The notes: generated from the sequence alone by a model not told the origin. A DNA stretch of 64,000 nucleotides from Betaproteobacteria bacterium (GCA_016703785.1 JADJBM010000015.1:1-64000); one strand, 5' to 3'. Shown: positions 36,827 through 46,571, counted from the first letter of the stretch. Numbers and translations are program-made.

Positions 36827-37175
36827 TCTGCCGCCCATCCCGGCAAAGCGCTACTTCACCATCGGCGAAGTAAGCGAGTTGTGCGGCGTCAAGCCGCATG
36901 TCCTGCGTTACTGGGAGCAGGAATTCACTCAGCTGAAGCCGGTCAAGCGGCGCGGCAACCGACGCTACTACCAGCATCACGAAGTGCTGCTGGTGCGCCG
37001 CATCCGCGAACTGCTGTACCGCGAGGGGTTCACCATCAGTGGCGCGCGGAACCGGCTTGAAGAGGGGCCGACGAAGGAAGCGCCGCATCCTGCCGCTGCT
37101 TCGCCGGAACACCTTGTGCCCGCCAGCTCGCTACGCGCCGAGATTGTCGGCATCATCGCTTATCTTCGTGCCTGA
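36810..37175 (+). CDS. MerR-family transcriptional regulator
   Basis: This 121-aa protein has the MerR winged helix (KRYFTIGEVSELCGVKPHVLRYWEQEF) and the wing RRGNRRYYQHHEVLLVRRIRELLY. The C-terminal part is short and has no metal-binding cysteines, so it is not a metal sensor of the classic type. A MerR gene directly after ihfA is a widespread arrangement, but its targets are unknown to me. The start overlaps ihfA by 17 bases in another frame. Confidence 0.9.
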   Translation: MASKDDLPPIPAKRYFTIGEVSELCGVKPHVLRYWEQEFTQLKPVKRRGNRRYYQHHEVLLVRRIRELLYREGFTISGARNRLEEGPTKEAPHPAAASPEHLVPASSLRAEIVGIIAYLRA

Positions 37176-37229
37176 TTCCTCCCATCGGCACATCGCAGCT
37201 TCCCGCTCTCTGATATAATCCGCATCCAG

Positions 37230-37307
<78 letters not shown>

Positions 37308-37344
37308 TTCCTTCCCTGAGGCAGCCATCGCCGCGCGGCATACC

Positions 37345-38088
37345 ATGCGCATCCTCCTTTCCAATGACGACGGCTACTTCGCGCCGGGCATCGAAGTCCT
37401 CGCCAGAACACTGTCCGATCTAGCCGATATCACCGTGGTCGCCCCCGAGCGCGACCGCAGCGGTGCGAGCAATTCGCTTACGCTGGATCGACCCCTCATG
37501 CTGCGCCGGGCGGCGAACGGCTTCTATTTCGTCAACGGTACGCCGACGGATTGCGTCCATCTGGCCGTTACCGGCATGCTCGACCATCTGCCCGACATGG
37601 TGATCTCGGGCATCAATCTCGGCGCCAATATGGGCGACGACACCATTTATTCCGGAACGGTTGCCGCCGCCACGGAGGGCCATCTGCTCGGAGTGCCCTC
37701 GATAGCAGTGTCGCTGACCAGCCACAAGGCGGCGCATTTCGAGACCGCGGCGACGGTGGTGCGGCGCATGGTCGAGCGTTGCCTGCAACAACCCCTCGGC
37801 GAGCCGGTGCTGCTGAATCTGAATGTGCCGGATGTGCCCCTCGCGGATCTCAAGGGCCTGAAGGTCACCCGCCTGGGCAAACGGCACAAGGCAGAAGGCG
37901 TCGTCAGGCAGATCAATCCGCGCGGCGACACGGTGTACTGGATCGGTGCAGCAGGACCGGCGCAGGACGCCGGGGAGGGAACGGATTTCCATGCCGTGGA
38001 GAACGGCTACGCATCGGTCACGCCCCTGCAGATCGATTTGACGCAAGGTACGCAGATCGCTTCCGTCAGGTCCTGGCTCGAGCCATGA
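37345..38088 (+). CDS. surE: 5'-nucleotidase SurE (nucleoside monophosphatase)
   Basis: SurE is a metal-dependent nucleotidase linked to stationary-phase survival. The 247-aa protein has the metal motif LLSNDDGYFAPG at its start, the Ser of the phosphate site in PERDRSGASNSLT, and VISGINLGANMGDDTIYSGTV. It opens surE-pcm-nlpD-rpoS, a classic stress operon. The stop overlaps pcm by 4 bases. Confidence 0.97.
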   Translation: MRILLSNDDGYFAPGIEVLARTLSDLADITVVAPERDRSGASNSLTLDRPLMLRRAANGFYFVNGTPTDCVHLAVTGMLDHLPDMVISGINLGANMGDDTIYSGTVAAATEGHLLGVPSIAVSLTSHKAAHFETAATVVRRMVERCLQQPLGEPVLLNLNVPDVPLADLKGLKVTRLGKRHKAEGVVRQINPRGDTVYWIGAAGPAQDAGEGTDFHAVENGYASVTPLQIDLTQGTQIASVRSWLEP

Positions 38089-38741
38089 AACGCGAGTTGT
38101 CCGGCATCGGCATGACCTCACAGCGTACTCGCGCCCGCATGATCGAGCGGCTGCGTGCTGAAGGCATTCGCGACGAGCGGGTGCTGTCGGCGATGGCTGT
38201 CGTGCCGCGGCATATTTTCGTCGAGGAGGCGCTGGCCTCGCGCGCATACGAAGACATGGCTTTGCCGATCGGACTGAAGCAGACGATTTCCCAGCCTTTC
38301 ATTGTTGCGCGCATGATTGAACTGCTTGCGGCCGGACGGGAACTCGGCAAGACGCTGGAGATCGGTGCCGGCTGCGGCTATCAGGCGGCCGTGCTGGCGC
38401 AGTTGGCAAAGGACGTCTACGCCGTCGAACGCCTCGCCCAATTGCTCGACAAGGCGCGCGCCAACTTGCGCCACTTGCGCCTGCCCAATGTCAGGCTCAA
38501 GCATGCGGACGGATATCTTGGACTGGCGGAAGCTGCGCCTTTCGATACAATCATCCTTGCAGCCGCTGCCGGACATGTGCCCAAGGCGTTGCTTGGGCAG
38601 CTGGCCGTGGGCGGTCGCATGATTCTTCCTTTGGGCGGCGCCGAACAATCGCTCTGCCTGATTGAGCGTAGTGCGCGCGGTTATAGTGAAACCCGCCTCG
38701 AGCCGGTTCGTTTCGTGCCCCTTGTCGCTGGAGTCGAATAA
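38085..38741 (+). CDS. pcm: Protein-L-isoaspartate O-methyltransferase
   Basis: Pcm repairs isomerised aspartates in aged proteins. The 218-aa enzyme has VPRHIFVEEALASRAYED, QTISQPFIVARMIELL and SAM motif I LEIGAGCGYQAAVLAQL. The ATG at 38085 overlaps the surE stop (ATGA). Followed by nlpD after two bases. Confidence 0.96.
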   Translation: MKRELSGIGMTSQRTRARMIERLRAEGIRDERVLSAMAVVPRHIFVEEALASRAYEDMALPIGLKQTISQPFIVARMIELLAAGRELGKTLEIGAGCGYQAAVLAQLAKDVYAVERLAQLLDKARANLRHLRLPNVRLKHADGYLGLAEAAPFDTIILAAAAGHVPKALLGQLAVGGRMILPLGGAEQSLCLIERSARGYSETRLEPVRFVPLVAGVE

Positions 38742-38743
38742 GC

Positions 38744-39643
38744 ATGGTGAAGTGCCCCCCCCGATATGCGATTCTGATTTGCGGACTTGCCGCCTTGTTG
38801 GGTGGGTGTGCCTCCAGGACGCCCGCTCCGGTGATCGAACGAGGCGGCATGCCGGCAAAAGGACCCGCGCCGGCCGCGACACCCGCCAAGCCAAGCGAAT
38901 ATCACACGGTGAGGAAGGGCGATACGCTCTACAGCATCGCGCTGGAACATGGCCAGTTCTACCGGGACGTGGCAGCCTGGAACAATATCGACAACCCGAA
39001 CGTAATCAGGGTCGGTCAACAGTTGCGCATCGCGCCTCCCGAGGGCGTGGCCGTGGCCAAGCCCATTGTCGGTCCGGCGGCCGTCGAAACACGCCCTCTG
39101 GTCGTTGGCGGAGTGTCGAATACGGATAAGCTCAAGCGTGAGCCGAAGGGGGGGAAACAGCCCTACACCGAGCAGGCCATGGCGGCTATGCAGAAGCCGG
39201 AGGAACCGCGCCCGGCCCAGGCTGCCGTACAGATCAAGGCTGAACCCAGGCAGGCGGAGGAGCCTGCTGCCGGGGGCGAACAGACATGGGCGTGGCCGAG
39301 CGGTGGCAAGGTGATCGCATCCTACGTGGAGGGCGGCAGCAAGGGCGTGGACATCGAAGGCCGGATCGGCGAGCCGGTATTGGCCGCCGAGGCAGGCAAG
39401 GTCACGTATGCCGGCAGTGGAATTCGCGGCTATGGCAACCTGCTCATCATTCAGCATGCCAACAACCTGTCCAGTGTGTATGCGCATAACAGCAAGCTGT
39501 TGGCCAAGGAAGGACAGCAGGTGTCCAAAGGACAGAAAATCGCCGAGCTCGGCGACAGCGACGCCGATCAGGCCAAACTTCACTTCGAGGTCCGTCGCCA
39601 GGGCAAGCCGCTCGATCCCCTCAAGTTGCTGCCGCCGAGGTAG
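38744..39643 (+). CDS. nlpD: Murein hydrolase activator lipoprotein NlpD
   Basis: The 299-aa protein has a lipobox (LLGGCAS), a LysM domain near residues 48-90 (YHTVRKGDTLYSIALEHGQF) and a C-terminal LytM/M23 domain (KGVDIEGRIGEPVLAAEAGKV). As in E. coli NlpD, the metal ligands are incomplete: the His before GVDI is missing and the YAHN and LHFEV motifs are altered, so it should activate an amidase (AmiC type) rather than cut peptidoglycan itself. In relatives the rpoS promoter lies within nlpD; I could not identify one with confidence. A run of eight C sits near its 5' end. Confidence 0.93.
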   Translation: MVKCPPRYAILICGLAALLGGCASRTPAPVIERGGMPAKGPAPAATPAKPSEYHTVRKGDTLYSIALEHGQFYRDVAAWNNIDNPNVIRVGQQLRIAPPEGVAVAKPIVGPAAVETRPLVVGGVSNTDKLKREPKGGKQPYTEQAMAAMQKPEEPRPAQAAVQIKAEPRQAEEPAAGGEQTWAWPSGGKVIASYVEGGSKGVDIEGRIGEPVLAAEAGKVTYAGSGIRGYGNLLIIQHANNLSSVYAHNSKLLAKEGQQVSKGQKIAELGDSDADQAKLHFEVRRQGKPLDPLKLLPPR

Positions 39644-39646
39644 TGC

Positions 39647-40557
39647 ATGCGCGACGAGGCCTTGCCGGAGGAGGGGGAAGCAGCCGAATCGGTCGTGCCC
39701 GATGCCACACCCGCCGCAGAGCCGGAATTCCTCAACGATGTCACCCAGATCTACCTCAACGAGATAGGCGCAAACCCCTGCTGACGCCGGAGCAGGAACT
39801 GAATTACTCGCGACTGTCCCGACAGGGCGACGAGGCGGCGCGCCAGAAGATGATCGAGCACAACTTGCGCCTGGTGGTGAATATCGCCAAGCACTATCTG
39901 AACCGCGGCATGCCGCTGCTCGATCTGGTGGAGGAAGGCAATCTCGGATTGATCCATGCGCTCGAAAAGTTCGACCCCGAGCGCGGGTTCCGTTTTTCGA
40001 CCTATGCCACCTGGTGGATCCGCCAGAACATCGAACGGGCCATCATGAATCAATCCCGCACCATCCGGCTGCCGGTCCATGTGGTCAAGGAACTCAATAC
40101 TGTTCTGCGCGCCATGCGGCGCCTCGAGGCGGCCAGTGCGCGTGAAACCGGAGTGGAAGAGATCGCACAGCTGCTCGACAAGCCGGTCGAGGAGGTGCGC
40201 CAGGTGCTTGCGCTGAACGAGCACGTCGCGTCGCTGGACGCGCCGCTGGAGATCGACCCCAGCCTTTCCATAGGCGAGTCGCTGGCCGATGATGCCGCCG
40301 TGACGCCGGAGATGCAGATCCAGACCGCCGAGGTGGAGCATCTCGTCACCGAGTGGATCGGCATGCTCAGCGAAAAGCAGCGGAAGGTGATCGAATACCG
40401 CTACGGCCTGAACGGCTGCGAGATGGCGACGCTGGAAGAATTGGCCGAACGCCTGTCGCTGACGCGCGAGCGGGTGCGGCAGATCCAGATCGAGGCACTT
40501 GCGCAGCTGCGGCGCATCCTCAAGCGGCACGGCGTATCCAGGGACATACTTCTGTAG
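39647..40557 (+). pseudogene. rpoS: RNA polymerase sigma factor RpoS, frameshifted near codon 43
   Basis: RpoS is the stationary-phase and general-stress sigma factor. From the ATG at 39647 the frame reads MRDEALPEEG... to FLNDVTQIYLNEIGAN and then hits TGA. The rest of the protein, PLLTPEQELNYSRLSRQGD onward, is in another frame and is complete to ILL at 40557, with region 2 (LRLVVNIAKHYLNRGMPLLDLVEEGN), region 2.4 (FSTYATWWIRQNIERA) and region 4 (EELAERLSLTRERVRQIQ). Adding one C to the CCCC run 39775-39778 joins the frames into a normal 303-aa RpoS. A GTG at 39643 could start the second frame but with a nonsense N terminus. Either a null allele or a sequence error. Confidence 0.92.
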
Positions 40558-40562
40558 CGTTC

Positions 40563-41570
40563 TTACCGCGCCGCCAGGCGTGCCGTTCTTTCAGCTTTCA
40601 ATTCCTGCGACAGCACATTCACTGCCATGGCATAGAAGCTGGAGCGGTTGTAGCGCGTGATGACATAGAAGTTTCGGTATCCCAGCCAGTATTCGGTCGC
40701 TTCGTTGGGCGTGGCAAGATCGATCAGGGCGCAGGGCAGTTGCGGCGCATCGACGGCGGGGCCGACGCCATAGGCTTCCATTTCCGCAGGCAGGAAGCGG
40801 GGCAGGATGCCTGCATCGACGAGTTCGCCGTAACGGTCGCCCGTCACGGCGGCCGCGGCGACAATCGGCCCGTCCGCCTCCCAGCCGTGACTGGCGAGGA
40901 AGTTGGCGACGCTGCCGATCGCATCCGCGGTGCTTGCCGTCAGATCGACATGGCCGTCCCCGTCGAAATCGACGCCCCAATTGCGCAGGCTGCTGGGCAG
41001 GAATTGCGGCATGCCCAGCGCGCCCGCATAGGAACCGATGTAGGCAAGCGGGTTTTGCCCCGTCTCGTTCGACAGCAGCAGCAAGGCCTCCAGTTCGCGG
41101 CGGAACAGGTCAGCCCGCGGCGGATAGTCGAAAGCCAGCGTGGCCAGCGTGGCCAGCGAAGGAAACCTGCCCATGTTGCGTCCGTAAAGAGTTTCAATGC
41201 CGATGATGGCGACGATGATTTCTTCCGGCACGCCGTAGGTGCGCCGGGCGGTCTCGAGAGTGCTGCGGTTCGCTTCCCAGAAGCGCTGCCCGCCTTCGAT
41301 GCGGGCAGGTTCGACGAATCGGGCACGGTAGGCATGCCACGAGCGCACCGAGGGGTCCTTCGGCGGCAGGATGGCCTTGATCGCCTTGGGTTGCGGTTGC
41401 GCCTGCCTGAACAGGCGCAGGAGGCGAGTGCGGTCGAAGCCGTGTTTTTCGTGCATTTCTTCAATGAACGCGCGGACATCCTCGCGCTGGGCGAAGCCGG
41501 CGGCACTGGCGTCGGCGGGCAGGACCAGCGCGAGGGCGTAGAGGACGGCGGAAGACAGGATTCGTATCAT
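40563..41570 (-). CDS. mltB: Lytic murein transglycosylase B
   Basis: The 335-aa GH103 enzyme cleaves peptidoglycan glycan strands. It has a signal peptide (about residues 1-25, ending ASAAG) and the catalytic Glu in IIGIETLYGRNMG, followed by SYAGALGMPQFLPSSLRNWGVDFDGDG. No lipobox is seen, so it may be soluble in the periplasm. The start ATG (41568-41570) overlaps the tgpA stop. It ends the moxR-DUF58-tgpA-mltB operon and is convergent with rpoS, with five bases between the stops. Confidence 0.93.
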   Translation of the reverse strand: MIRILSSAVLYALALVLPADASAAGFAQREDVRAFIEEMHEKHGFDRTRLLRLFRQAQPQPKAIKAILPPKDPSVRSWHAYRARFVEPARIEGGQRFWEANRSTLETARRTYGVPEEIIVAIIGIETLYGRNMGRFPSLATLATLAFDYPPRADLFRRELEALLLLSNETGQNPLAYIGSYAGALGMPQFLPSSLRNWGVDFDGDGHVDLTASTADAIGSVANFLASHGWEADGPIVAAAAVTGDRYGELVDAGILPRFLPAEMEAYGVGPAVDAPQLPCALIDLATPNEATEYWLGYRNFYVITRYNRSSFYAMAVNVLSQELKAERTARLAAR

Positions 41571-43555
41571 TTTGGGGCGGCGATCTCCAGGTTCGCAATC
41601 AGTCCATGCAATTGTTGCTGGGTCGCCTTGCTGCCCAGTTTCCCGTAGCGCAGCTCGATGTAGAGTGCCGCTATTGTTTCCATGGGGCGCGCCAATTCCG
41701 GTTGCGCCAAGGCAACGCGACGGGCGTAATCCGCCGGACCCTCCCAGTCCTTGCGCGCCAGGCCTACGCGGGCCAACCTGCGGCTCAATCGGTTCCAGGC
41801 GCGAACGGTCTTGTCGGCGTGGATGCGTTTGTGCAGGGTCCAGAAGGTCAGGCCCAGCAGCAGCAGTCCGCACAGCGCAGCCATGACTGCAGTCATGGCC
41901 TTCCAGTCGGGTTCCCGCATGCCGAGGCGAGAAAGCACCTCACGCTGACGCTGGGGTGTGTAGCCCAGCACCCACTGATTCCACGAGTTTGTCACGGCAT
42001 CCCAGCGGAAGCGGATGTCCCGCAACCAGGAAAGGTCGGCTCTCACGAAGAATGGCAGGGGTTCGCCCGCCGGCACGGCGGAAGCCAGTCCGGCCTCGAT
42101 TCGGCTCGGGGCGATGGCCGCGGTCGGATCGATGCGCACCCATCCCGTGTCCTTCAACCAGACTTCCGCCCAGGCATGGGCATCGGATTGGCGGACGATC
42201 AGGTAGCCATCGACGGGATTCTGCTCACCGCCCTGGTAACCGGTGACGACACGCGCAGGCACGCCGGCGGCGCGCATGGCGAAGACGAAGGCCGAGGCGA
42301 AGTGCTCGCAGAAGCCGCGCCGGGTGTCGAACAGGAACTGGTCGATGCTGTTCTCGCCGAGAAGCGGCGGCGTCAGCGTATAGAAGAAATTTTCCTGGCG
42401 AAAGTGATCCAGCATGCGGCGGATGAGAGCCTCGTCCGTCGCCGACTCGCTTCGCCATTGCATGGCGAGGGCCCGTGTGCGGGGGTTGTTCGCCGGCATA
42501 TTGAGATGACTTTGCAGCGACGCTTCAGACTCCTCTGCACCCGGCACGAAATCGAGGCGCGACTGCATTTCATAACGGATGCGGCTGCGTACCGGCATTC
42601 TGGAGAGCAGCTGGTAGTCGCGCGCCAGGACGGCGTCGGGCGGCAGCGTGCCGGGCATTTCCAGGGCGAACAGCCAGTGCTTGTTGTGCGGTTCGAGCGT
42701 GACCGAATAGCGGAAAGTCCGACCTGACGCCGTATCCGGGAGGCTGACTTTCCCCTGCCGAGCTCCGGCACGCCAGGTTCGACCGTCGAACAGGGTCAGT
42801 ACCGGGCCGCGCCAGTACAAAGCCGGTTTCGGCGGGGCTTCCCCATCGAACTTGACGCGAAAGGCGATTTCGCCGGAGAGGCTCAGATTGCTGATGGAGC
42901 CGGGCGACATGGTGTCCGAAAGGCCGCTCATGCCGCTGTAGGCATCCGCCGGCATGCCCCAGAGCGGCCCCTGTACGCGGGGAAACAGCAGGAACAGGAC
43001 GAGCATGAATGGCGTTGCCTGCGCCAGCATGACGGCGGACAGCCGCAGTTGCTCGGCGACAGACCGGCCTGCATGTCCGAGGCTGGCCAGGGCGGCAGTC
43101 ACGACGACGAGCGCTGTTAGGGTGAAGCCGGCAACACCGATGCCCTGCTCGTTGAGAAAGTGGGTGAGGAGCAGGAAATAGCACAGGAAGATGACGGACA
43201 GACCATCCCGCACGCTGCGCATTTCGAGCAACTTGAGGGCGAGGAAGAGGATGAGGAGTGCGATGCCCGGATCCTTGCCGAAGAACTGGCGGTAAGTGAA
43301 GAATATTCCGGCCGATCCGGCTACAACGAGAAAGGTCAGCAGCCAGCGCGACGGCAGTGCAGCGCGGCGCCACCAGAGCGCCAGGCGCCAGACGATGCCC
43401 GCAGCGACGGCGACGGTCAGCCAGACGGGGGCATACTCGACATCCGGCAGCAGCGTCACGACTGCGCAGGCGAACAGCCACAGTTCCTGCGAGCGGGTCA
43501 GGGCAGGGCTGACCCGCCGGGCCCCCCGCACCTTGCCTGGGGTGCTAGTTGCCAT
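41567..43555 (-). CDS. tgpA: Transglutaminase-like membrane protein, TgpA type (DUF3488)
   Basis: This 662-aa protein has about six membrane helices in the first 200 residues, then a periplasmic transglutaminase core with the catalytic Cys in TRRGFCEHFASAFV, the His in DAHAWAEVWL and the Asp in WVRIDPTAA, a further helix near residue 560 and a cytoplasmic tail. TgpA of Pseudomonas aeruginosa has this layout and is essential there. I start at the ATG 43553-43555; the upstream 34 residues in frame overlap DUF58 coding sequence. The 5' end overlaps the DUF58 gene by 11 bases, and the stop overlaps mltB. Confidence 0.9.
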   Translation of the reverse strand: MATSTPGKVRGARRVSPALTRSQELWLFACAVVTLLPDVEYAPVWLTVAVAAGIVWRLALWWRRAALPSRWLLTFLVVAGSAGIFFTYRQFFGKDPGIALLILFLALKLLEMRSVRDGLSVIFLCYFLLLTHFLNEQGIGVAGFTLTALVVVTAALASLGHAGRSVAEQLRLSAVMLAQATPFMLVLFLLFPRVQGPLWGMPADAYSGMSGLSDTMSPGSISNLSLSGEIAFRVKFDGEAPPKPALYWRGPVLTLFDGRTWRAGARQGKVSLPDTASGRTFRYSVTLEPHNKHWLFALEMPGTLPPDAVLARDYQLLSRMPVRSRIRYEMQSRLDFVPGAEESEASLQSHLNMPANNPRTRALAMQWRSESATDEALIRRMLDHFRQENFFYTLTPPLLGENSIDQFLFDTRRGFCEHFASAFVFAMRAAGVPARVVTGYQGGEQNPVDGYLIVRQSDAHAWAEVWLKDTGWVRIDPTAAIAPSRIEAGLASAVPAGEPLPFFVRADLSWLRDIRFRWDAVTNSWNQWVLGYTPQRQREVLSRLGMREPDWKAMTAVMAALCGLLLLGLTFWTLHKRIHADKTVRAWNRLSRRLARVGLARKDWEGPADYARRVALAQPELARPMETIAALYIELRYGKLGSKATQQQLHGLIANLEIAAPK

Positions 43556-44495
43556 GCAAGGCCAGCGCCTCAAGGCAATCCTGATACTGCCGCGCGCCCT
43601 GGCCGAGCGGGATTTCCTTGCCGGGCAATCGCAGTCCGTAAGCCAGGCCTCGCGCATGGGCGTCGATCAGCCACCGCGTCAGGCGAGACAGGCGCGCTTC
43701 GACTCCCATGTCCGGGGGCAGTTCTCTCCAGTAAAGCCAGACCTGTGCGGTGTCGGCGCCCATGAACTGCTTGGTGAGGAGGGGTTGACCGCGTGCCACT
43801 GCCTTCCAGGCGACATGGCGAGGCGAATCGGCAGGCTGGTGTGTGCGCAGGCCGGAGAAATCCTCCGTGCCCATGCCGGTGCGGGCGCCGCCGGCTTCAC
43901 CGGTGGCCGACAGCGGAAGCGGCGGAGCAGAGGCCTCCGGGCGGGGATAGACGAGGCAGCGCATGTCCGGTTCGACATAGCTCCAGGCACGCACGAGGCA
44001 CAGGGGATAACGCGTCTCCAGCGTGACTCGGCCGGGACGCAGCCAGCCCCGTCTCCGGGTCGCCAGCGGCAAACTGACGGAAGTCGTTGCACTGGCCGCC
44101 AGATCGGTTGATACCGTCCCTCCCCCCTCGCAATGCAGACTGATTGAAAACCGGCCCAAGTCTCGTCGGTTGCGCACCTGAAGGCCGAAACAGGTCGAGT
44201 CTCCGGCAAAGACGGGCTCGACATGGCCGGGCGAAATTTCCAGCTGCACGAGGTTGCGGAAGGTGTGCAACAGGGCCACCAGGCCGAGGCCCGCGAGGAG
44301 AAAAATCAACGCATAGCCCAGGCTCAGGTTGTAGTTGATGGCGCCGATCAGCATGAATCCCAGCGCCGCGGCATAAGTCAAACCGGCCTTTGTCGGCAGG
44401 ACATAGACGCGTCGCTGCGTCAGGACGATGGGCGCGGACTCGGGACCGTAGAGACGGAATAACCAGCGCTTGAACGATGCTGCTGCGGCCATCAC
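43545..44495 (-). CDS. DUF58 membrane protein, MoxR-associated
   Basis: The 316-aa protein has two membrane helices near residues 35-80 and a beta-rich then von Willebrand-like part with the DUF58 motif TEDFSGLRTHQPADSPRHVAWKAVARGQPLLTKQF around residues 215-250. Such proteins always travel with a MoxR AAA+ ATPase and are thought to be chaperone clients or partners; the exact role is unknown. It starts two bases after the moxR stop. Confidence 0.9.
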   Translation of the reverse strand: MMAAAASFKRWLFRLYGPESAPIVLTQRRVYVLPTKAGLTYAAALGFMLIGAINYNLSLGYALIFLLAGLGLVALLHTFRNLVQLEISPGHVEPVFAGDSTCFGLQVRNRRDLGRFSISLHCEGGGTVSTDLAASATTSVSLPLATRRRGWLRPGRVTLETRYPLCLVRAWSYVEPDMRCLVYPRPEASAPPLPLSATGEAGGARTGMGTEDFSGLRTHQPADSPRHVAWKAVARGQPLLTKQFMGADTAQVWLYWRELPPDMGVEARLSRLTRWLIDAHARGLAYGLRLPGKEIPLGQGARQYQDCLEALALHGN

Positions 44496-44497
44496 GC

Positions 44498-45433
44498 CTA
44501 AGGAATGGGCACCGCGCCGATCAATGCCGCGGCGATGTCGGAGGCGGAGGCGTTCGGAGCGCCGCTGGCCGGATGCAGGCGGTGACCCGCCACGGCCGGC
44601 AGCACGGCTTGGATGTCCTCGGGCAGGACAAGATCGCGACGATCGATCAGGGCCCAGGCGCGGGCGGCACGCAACAGGGCGAGCGCTGCCCGCGGGCTGA
44701 GCCCGGCTTCATAGTCCGGCGAGCGGCGGGTATGTTCGGCGAGGGCCTGGACATACGCGATCAGCGCAGCGGAGACATGCACTTCCCGGACAGTCCGCTG
44801 CAGTTCGATCAGTTCGCCGGGTTCCAGGCAAGGGTTCAGGGAGGCGACCATGTCGCGTCGGTCGGCGCCGGCCAGAAGTTCGCGCTCGGCCGCCTGATCC
44901 GGATAGCCCATTTCGATGCGCATCAGGAAACGGTCGAGCTGTGATTCAGGCAGCGGGAAGGTGCCGATCTGGTGATAGGGGTTCTGCGTGGCAATCACGA
45001 AAAACGGATCGGGAAGCGGGCGCGTCTCGCCCTCGCACGTGACCTGATGTTCTTCCATCGCCTCCAGCAGCGCGCTCTGGGACTTCGGCGTGGCGCGATT
45101 GATCTCGTCCACCAGGATCACCTGGGCGAAGATCGGCCCGGGATGGAACTGGAAGCCGCCCGAGTTGCGGTCGTATATCGACACGCCGATGATGTCGGCA
45201 GGCAGCATGTCGGCCGTGCACTGGATGCGGTGAAAATTCAGGCCGAGCAGCCTGGCCAGCACATGAGCCAGGATGGTTTTGCCGACGCCCGGCAAGTCCT
45301 CGATGAGCAGATGGCCGCGCGCCAGCAGGCAGACCAGGGCGAGGCGAATCTGGCGTTCCTTGCCCAGCACGATGCGGCCGGCATGGTGAATCGCTTCGTG
45401 TATCGGAGAGGACGGCAAGCGTGAAGTCGGCAT
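44498..45433 (-). CDS. moxR: MoxR-family AAA+ ATPase
   Basis: The 311-aa ATPase has Walker A EDLPGVGKTILAHVLA, Walker B VILVDEINRATPKSQSALLEAMEE, sensor 1 FFVIATQNP and an arginine finger near ESQLDRF. MoxR proteins act as chaperones for VWA/DUF58 partners. I start at ATG 45431-45433; an ATG 16 codons upstream is also in frame. It heads the four-gene operon and is divergent from the deacetylase-like gene across about 98 bases. Confidence 0.9.
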   Translation of the reverse strand: MPTSRLPSSPIHEAIHHAGRIVLGKERQIRLALVCLLARGHLLIEDLPGVGKTILAHVLARLLGLNFHRIQCTADMLPADIIGVSIYDRNSGGFQFHPGPIFAQVILVDEINRATPKSQSALLEAMEEHQVTCEGETRPLPDPFFVIATQNPYHQIGTFPLPESQLDRFLMRIEMGYPDQAAERELLAGADRRDMVASLNPCLEPGELIELQRTVREVHVSAALIAYVQALAEHTRRSPDYEAGLSPRAALALLRAARAWALIDRRDLVLPEDIQAVLPAVAGHRLHPASGAPNASASDIAAALIGAVPIP

Positions 45434-45531
45434 GACTTGAGGCGGATGCGGCAATCGGTGGATAATGGCAGCTGTAAGCACATTCTAGTGTAATTCCAAC
45501 TTGAAAAGACCCGGCGAGGATCGGGGCTTCG

Positions 45532-46455
45532 ATGACCACCGCATTCATTACCCATCGCGACTGCTGGCTGCACGACATGGGCGCGCATCACCCCGAATGC
45601 CCTGAGCGGCTGTCCGCCATCAGCGATCGGCTGATTGCCGCCGGGCTGGACATGTACCTGTCTTTCTACGACGCGCCCCTGGCGACGCTGGAACAGATTG
45701 AGCGGGTTCATCCGCCGGAGTACGTGCGCGGCATTGCCGAGAGCGCACCGCAGAGCGGCATCGTCCATCTCGATCCGGACACCGCGATGAGCGCCGGCAC
45801 TCTGCAGGCCGCATTGCGCTCGGCGGGAGCCGGCATCCTGGCGACGGACCTGGTCATGAACGGCGAGGTCGAGAACGCTTTTTGCAGCGTGCGGCCGCCG
45901 GGGCATCATGCCGAGCGTGCCAAGGCAATGGGTTTCTGTTTCTTCAACAACATCGCCATAGCCGCCACCCATGCGCTCGAAGTGCACGGACTCGAGCGCG
46001 TGGCGGTGGTCGACTTCGACGTTCATCACGGCAACGGCACGGAAGACATTTTTTCCGATGATCCCCGCGTCCTCATGGTCAGCACCTTCCAGCACCCCTT
46101 TTATCCGTATTCCGGGACGGATGCACCGGCGGCGAACATGATCAACGTGCCGGTGCCGGCGGGCACACGCAGCGAAGGATTCCGGGACGCCGTGACAAAG
46201 GCCTGGCTGCCCGCCCTGCGGCAGTTCGCCCCGGAGGCGATCTTCATTTCGGCGGGCTTTGACGCCCACTACGAGGACGACATGGCCTCGCTCGGCCTGG
46301 TCGAAGCCGACTATGCCTGGGTGACCCAGCAAATCAAGGCGGTAGCCGCCGAGTCGGCGCAGGACCGGATCGTATCCATGCTTGAGGGCGGCTATGCCTT
46401 GTCAGCCCTCGCGCGCAGCGTCACGACCCACGTCAAGATCCTGGCGGACTTGTAA
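45532..46455 (+). CDS. Histone deacetylase-like amidohydrolase
   Basis: The 307-aa enzyme is an arginase-fold Zn hydrolase of the class II HDAC / acetylpolyamine amidohydrolase family. The family motifs are RPPGHHAERAKAMGFCFFNN (catalytic His pair), VVDFDVHHGNGTEDIF (Zn Asp and His) and SAGFDAHYEDDMA (Zn Asp). The natural substrate in bacteria may be acetylated polyamines, lysines or small amides; it cannot be told from sequence. It stands alone between moxR (divergent) and dapA. Confidence 0.92.
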   Translation: MTTAFITHRDCWLHDMGAHHPECPERLSAISDRLIAAGLDMYLSFYDAPLATLEQIERVHPPEYVRGIAESAPQSGIVHLDPDTAMSAGTLQAALRSAGAGILATDLVMNGEVENAFCSVRPPGHHAERAKAMGFCFFNNIAIAATHALEVHGLERVAVVDFDVHHGNGTEDIFSDDPRVLMVSTFQHPFYPYSGTDAPAANMINVPVPAGTRSEGFRDAVTKAWLPALRQFAPEAIFISAGFDAHYEDDMASLGLVEADYAWVTQQIKAVAAESAQDRIVSMLEGGYALSALARSVTTHVKILADL

Positions 46456-46571
46456 GTCCGCCAGGGAACCGATGCCCCATGCCGGTGTCCACCGCGCTTC
46501 AACTCTTTCATTTATTTCCGGTAGTTGGCTTCATCAAGTAAAATCTACCGTTTTCGTACAAGCTTGATTCT

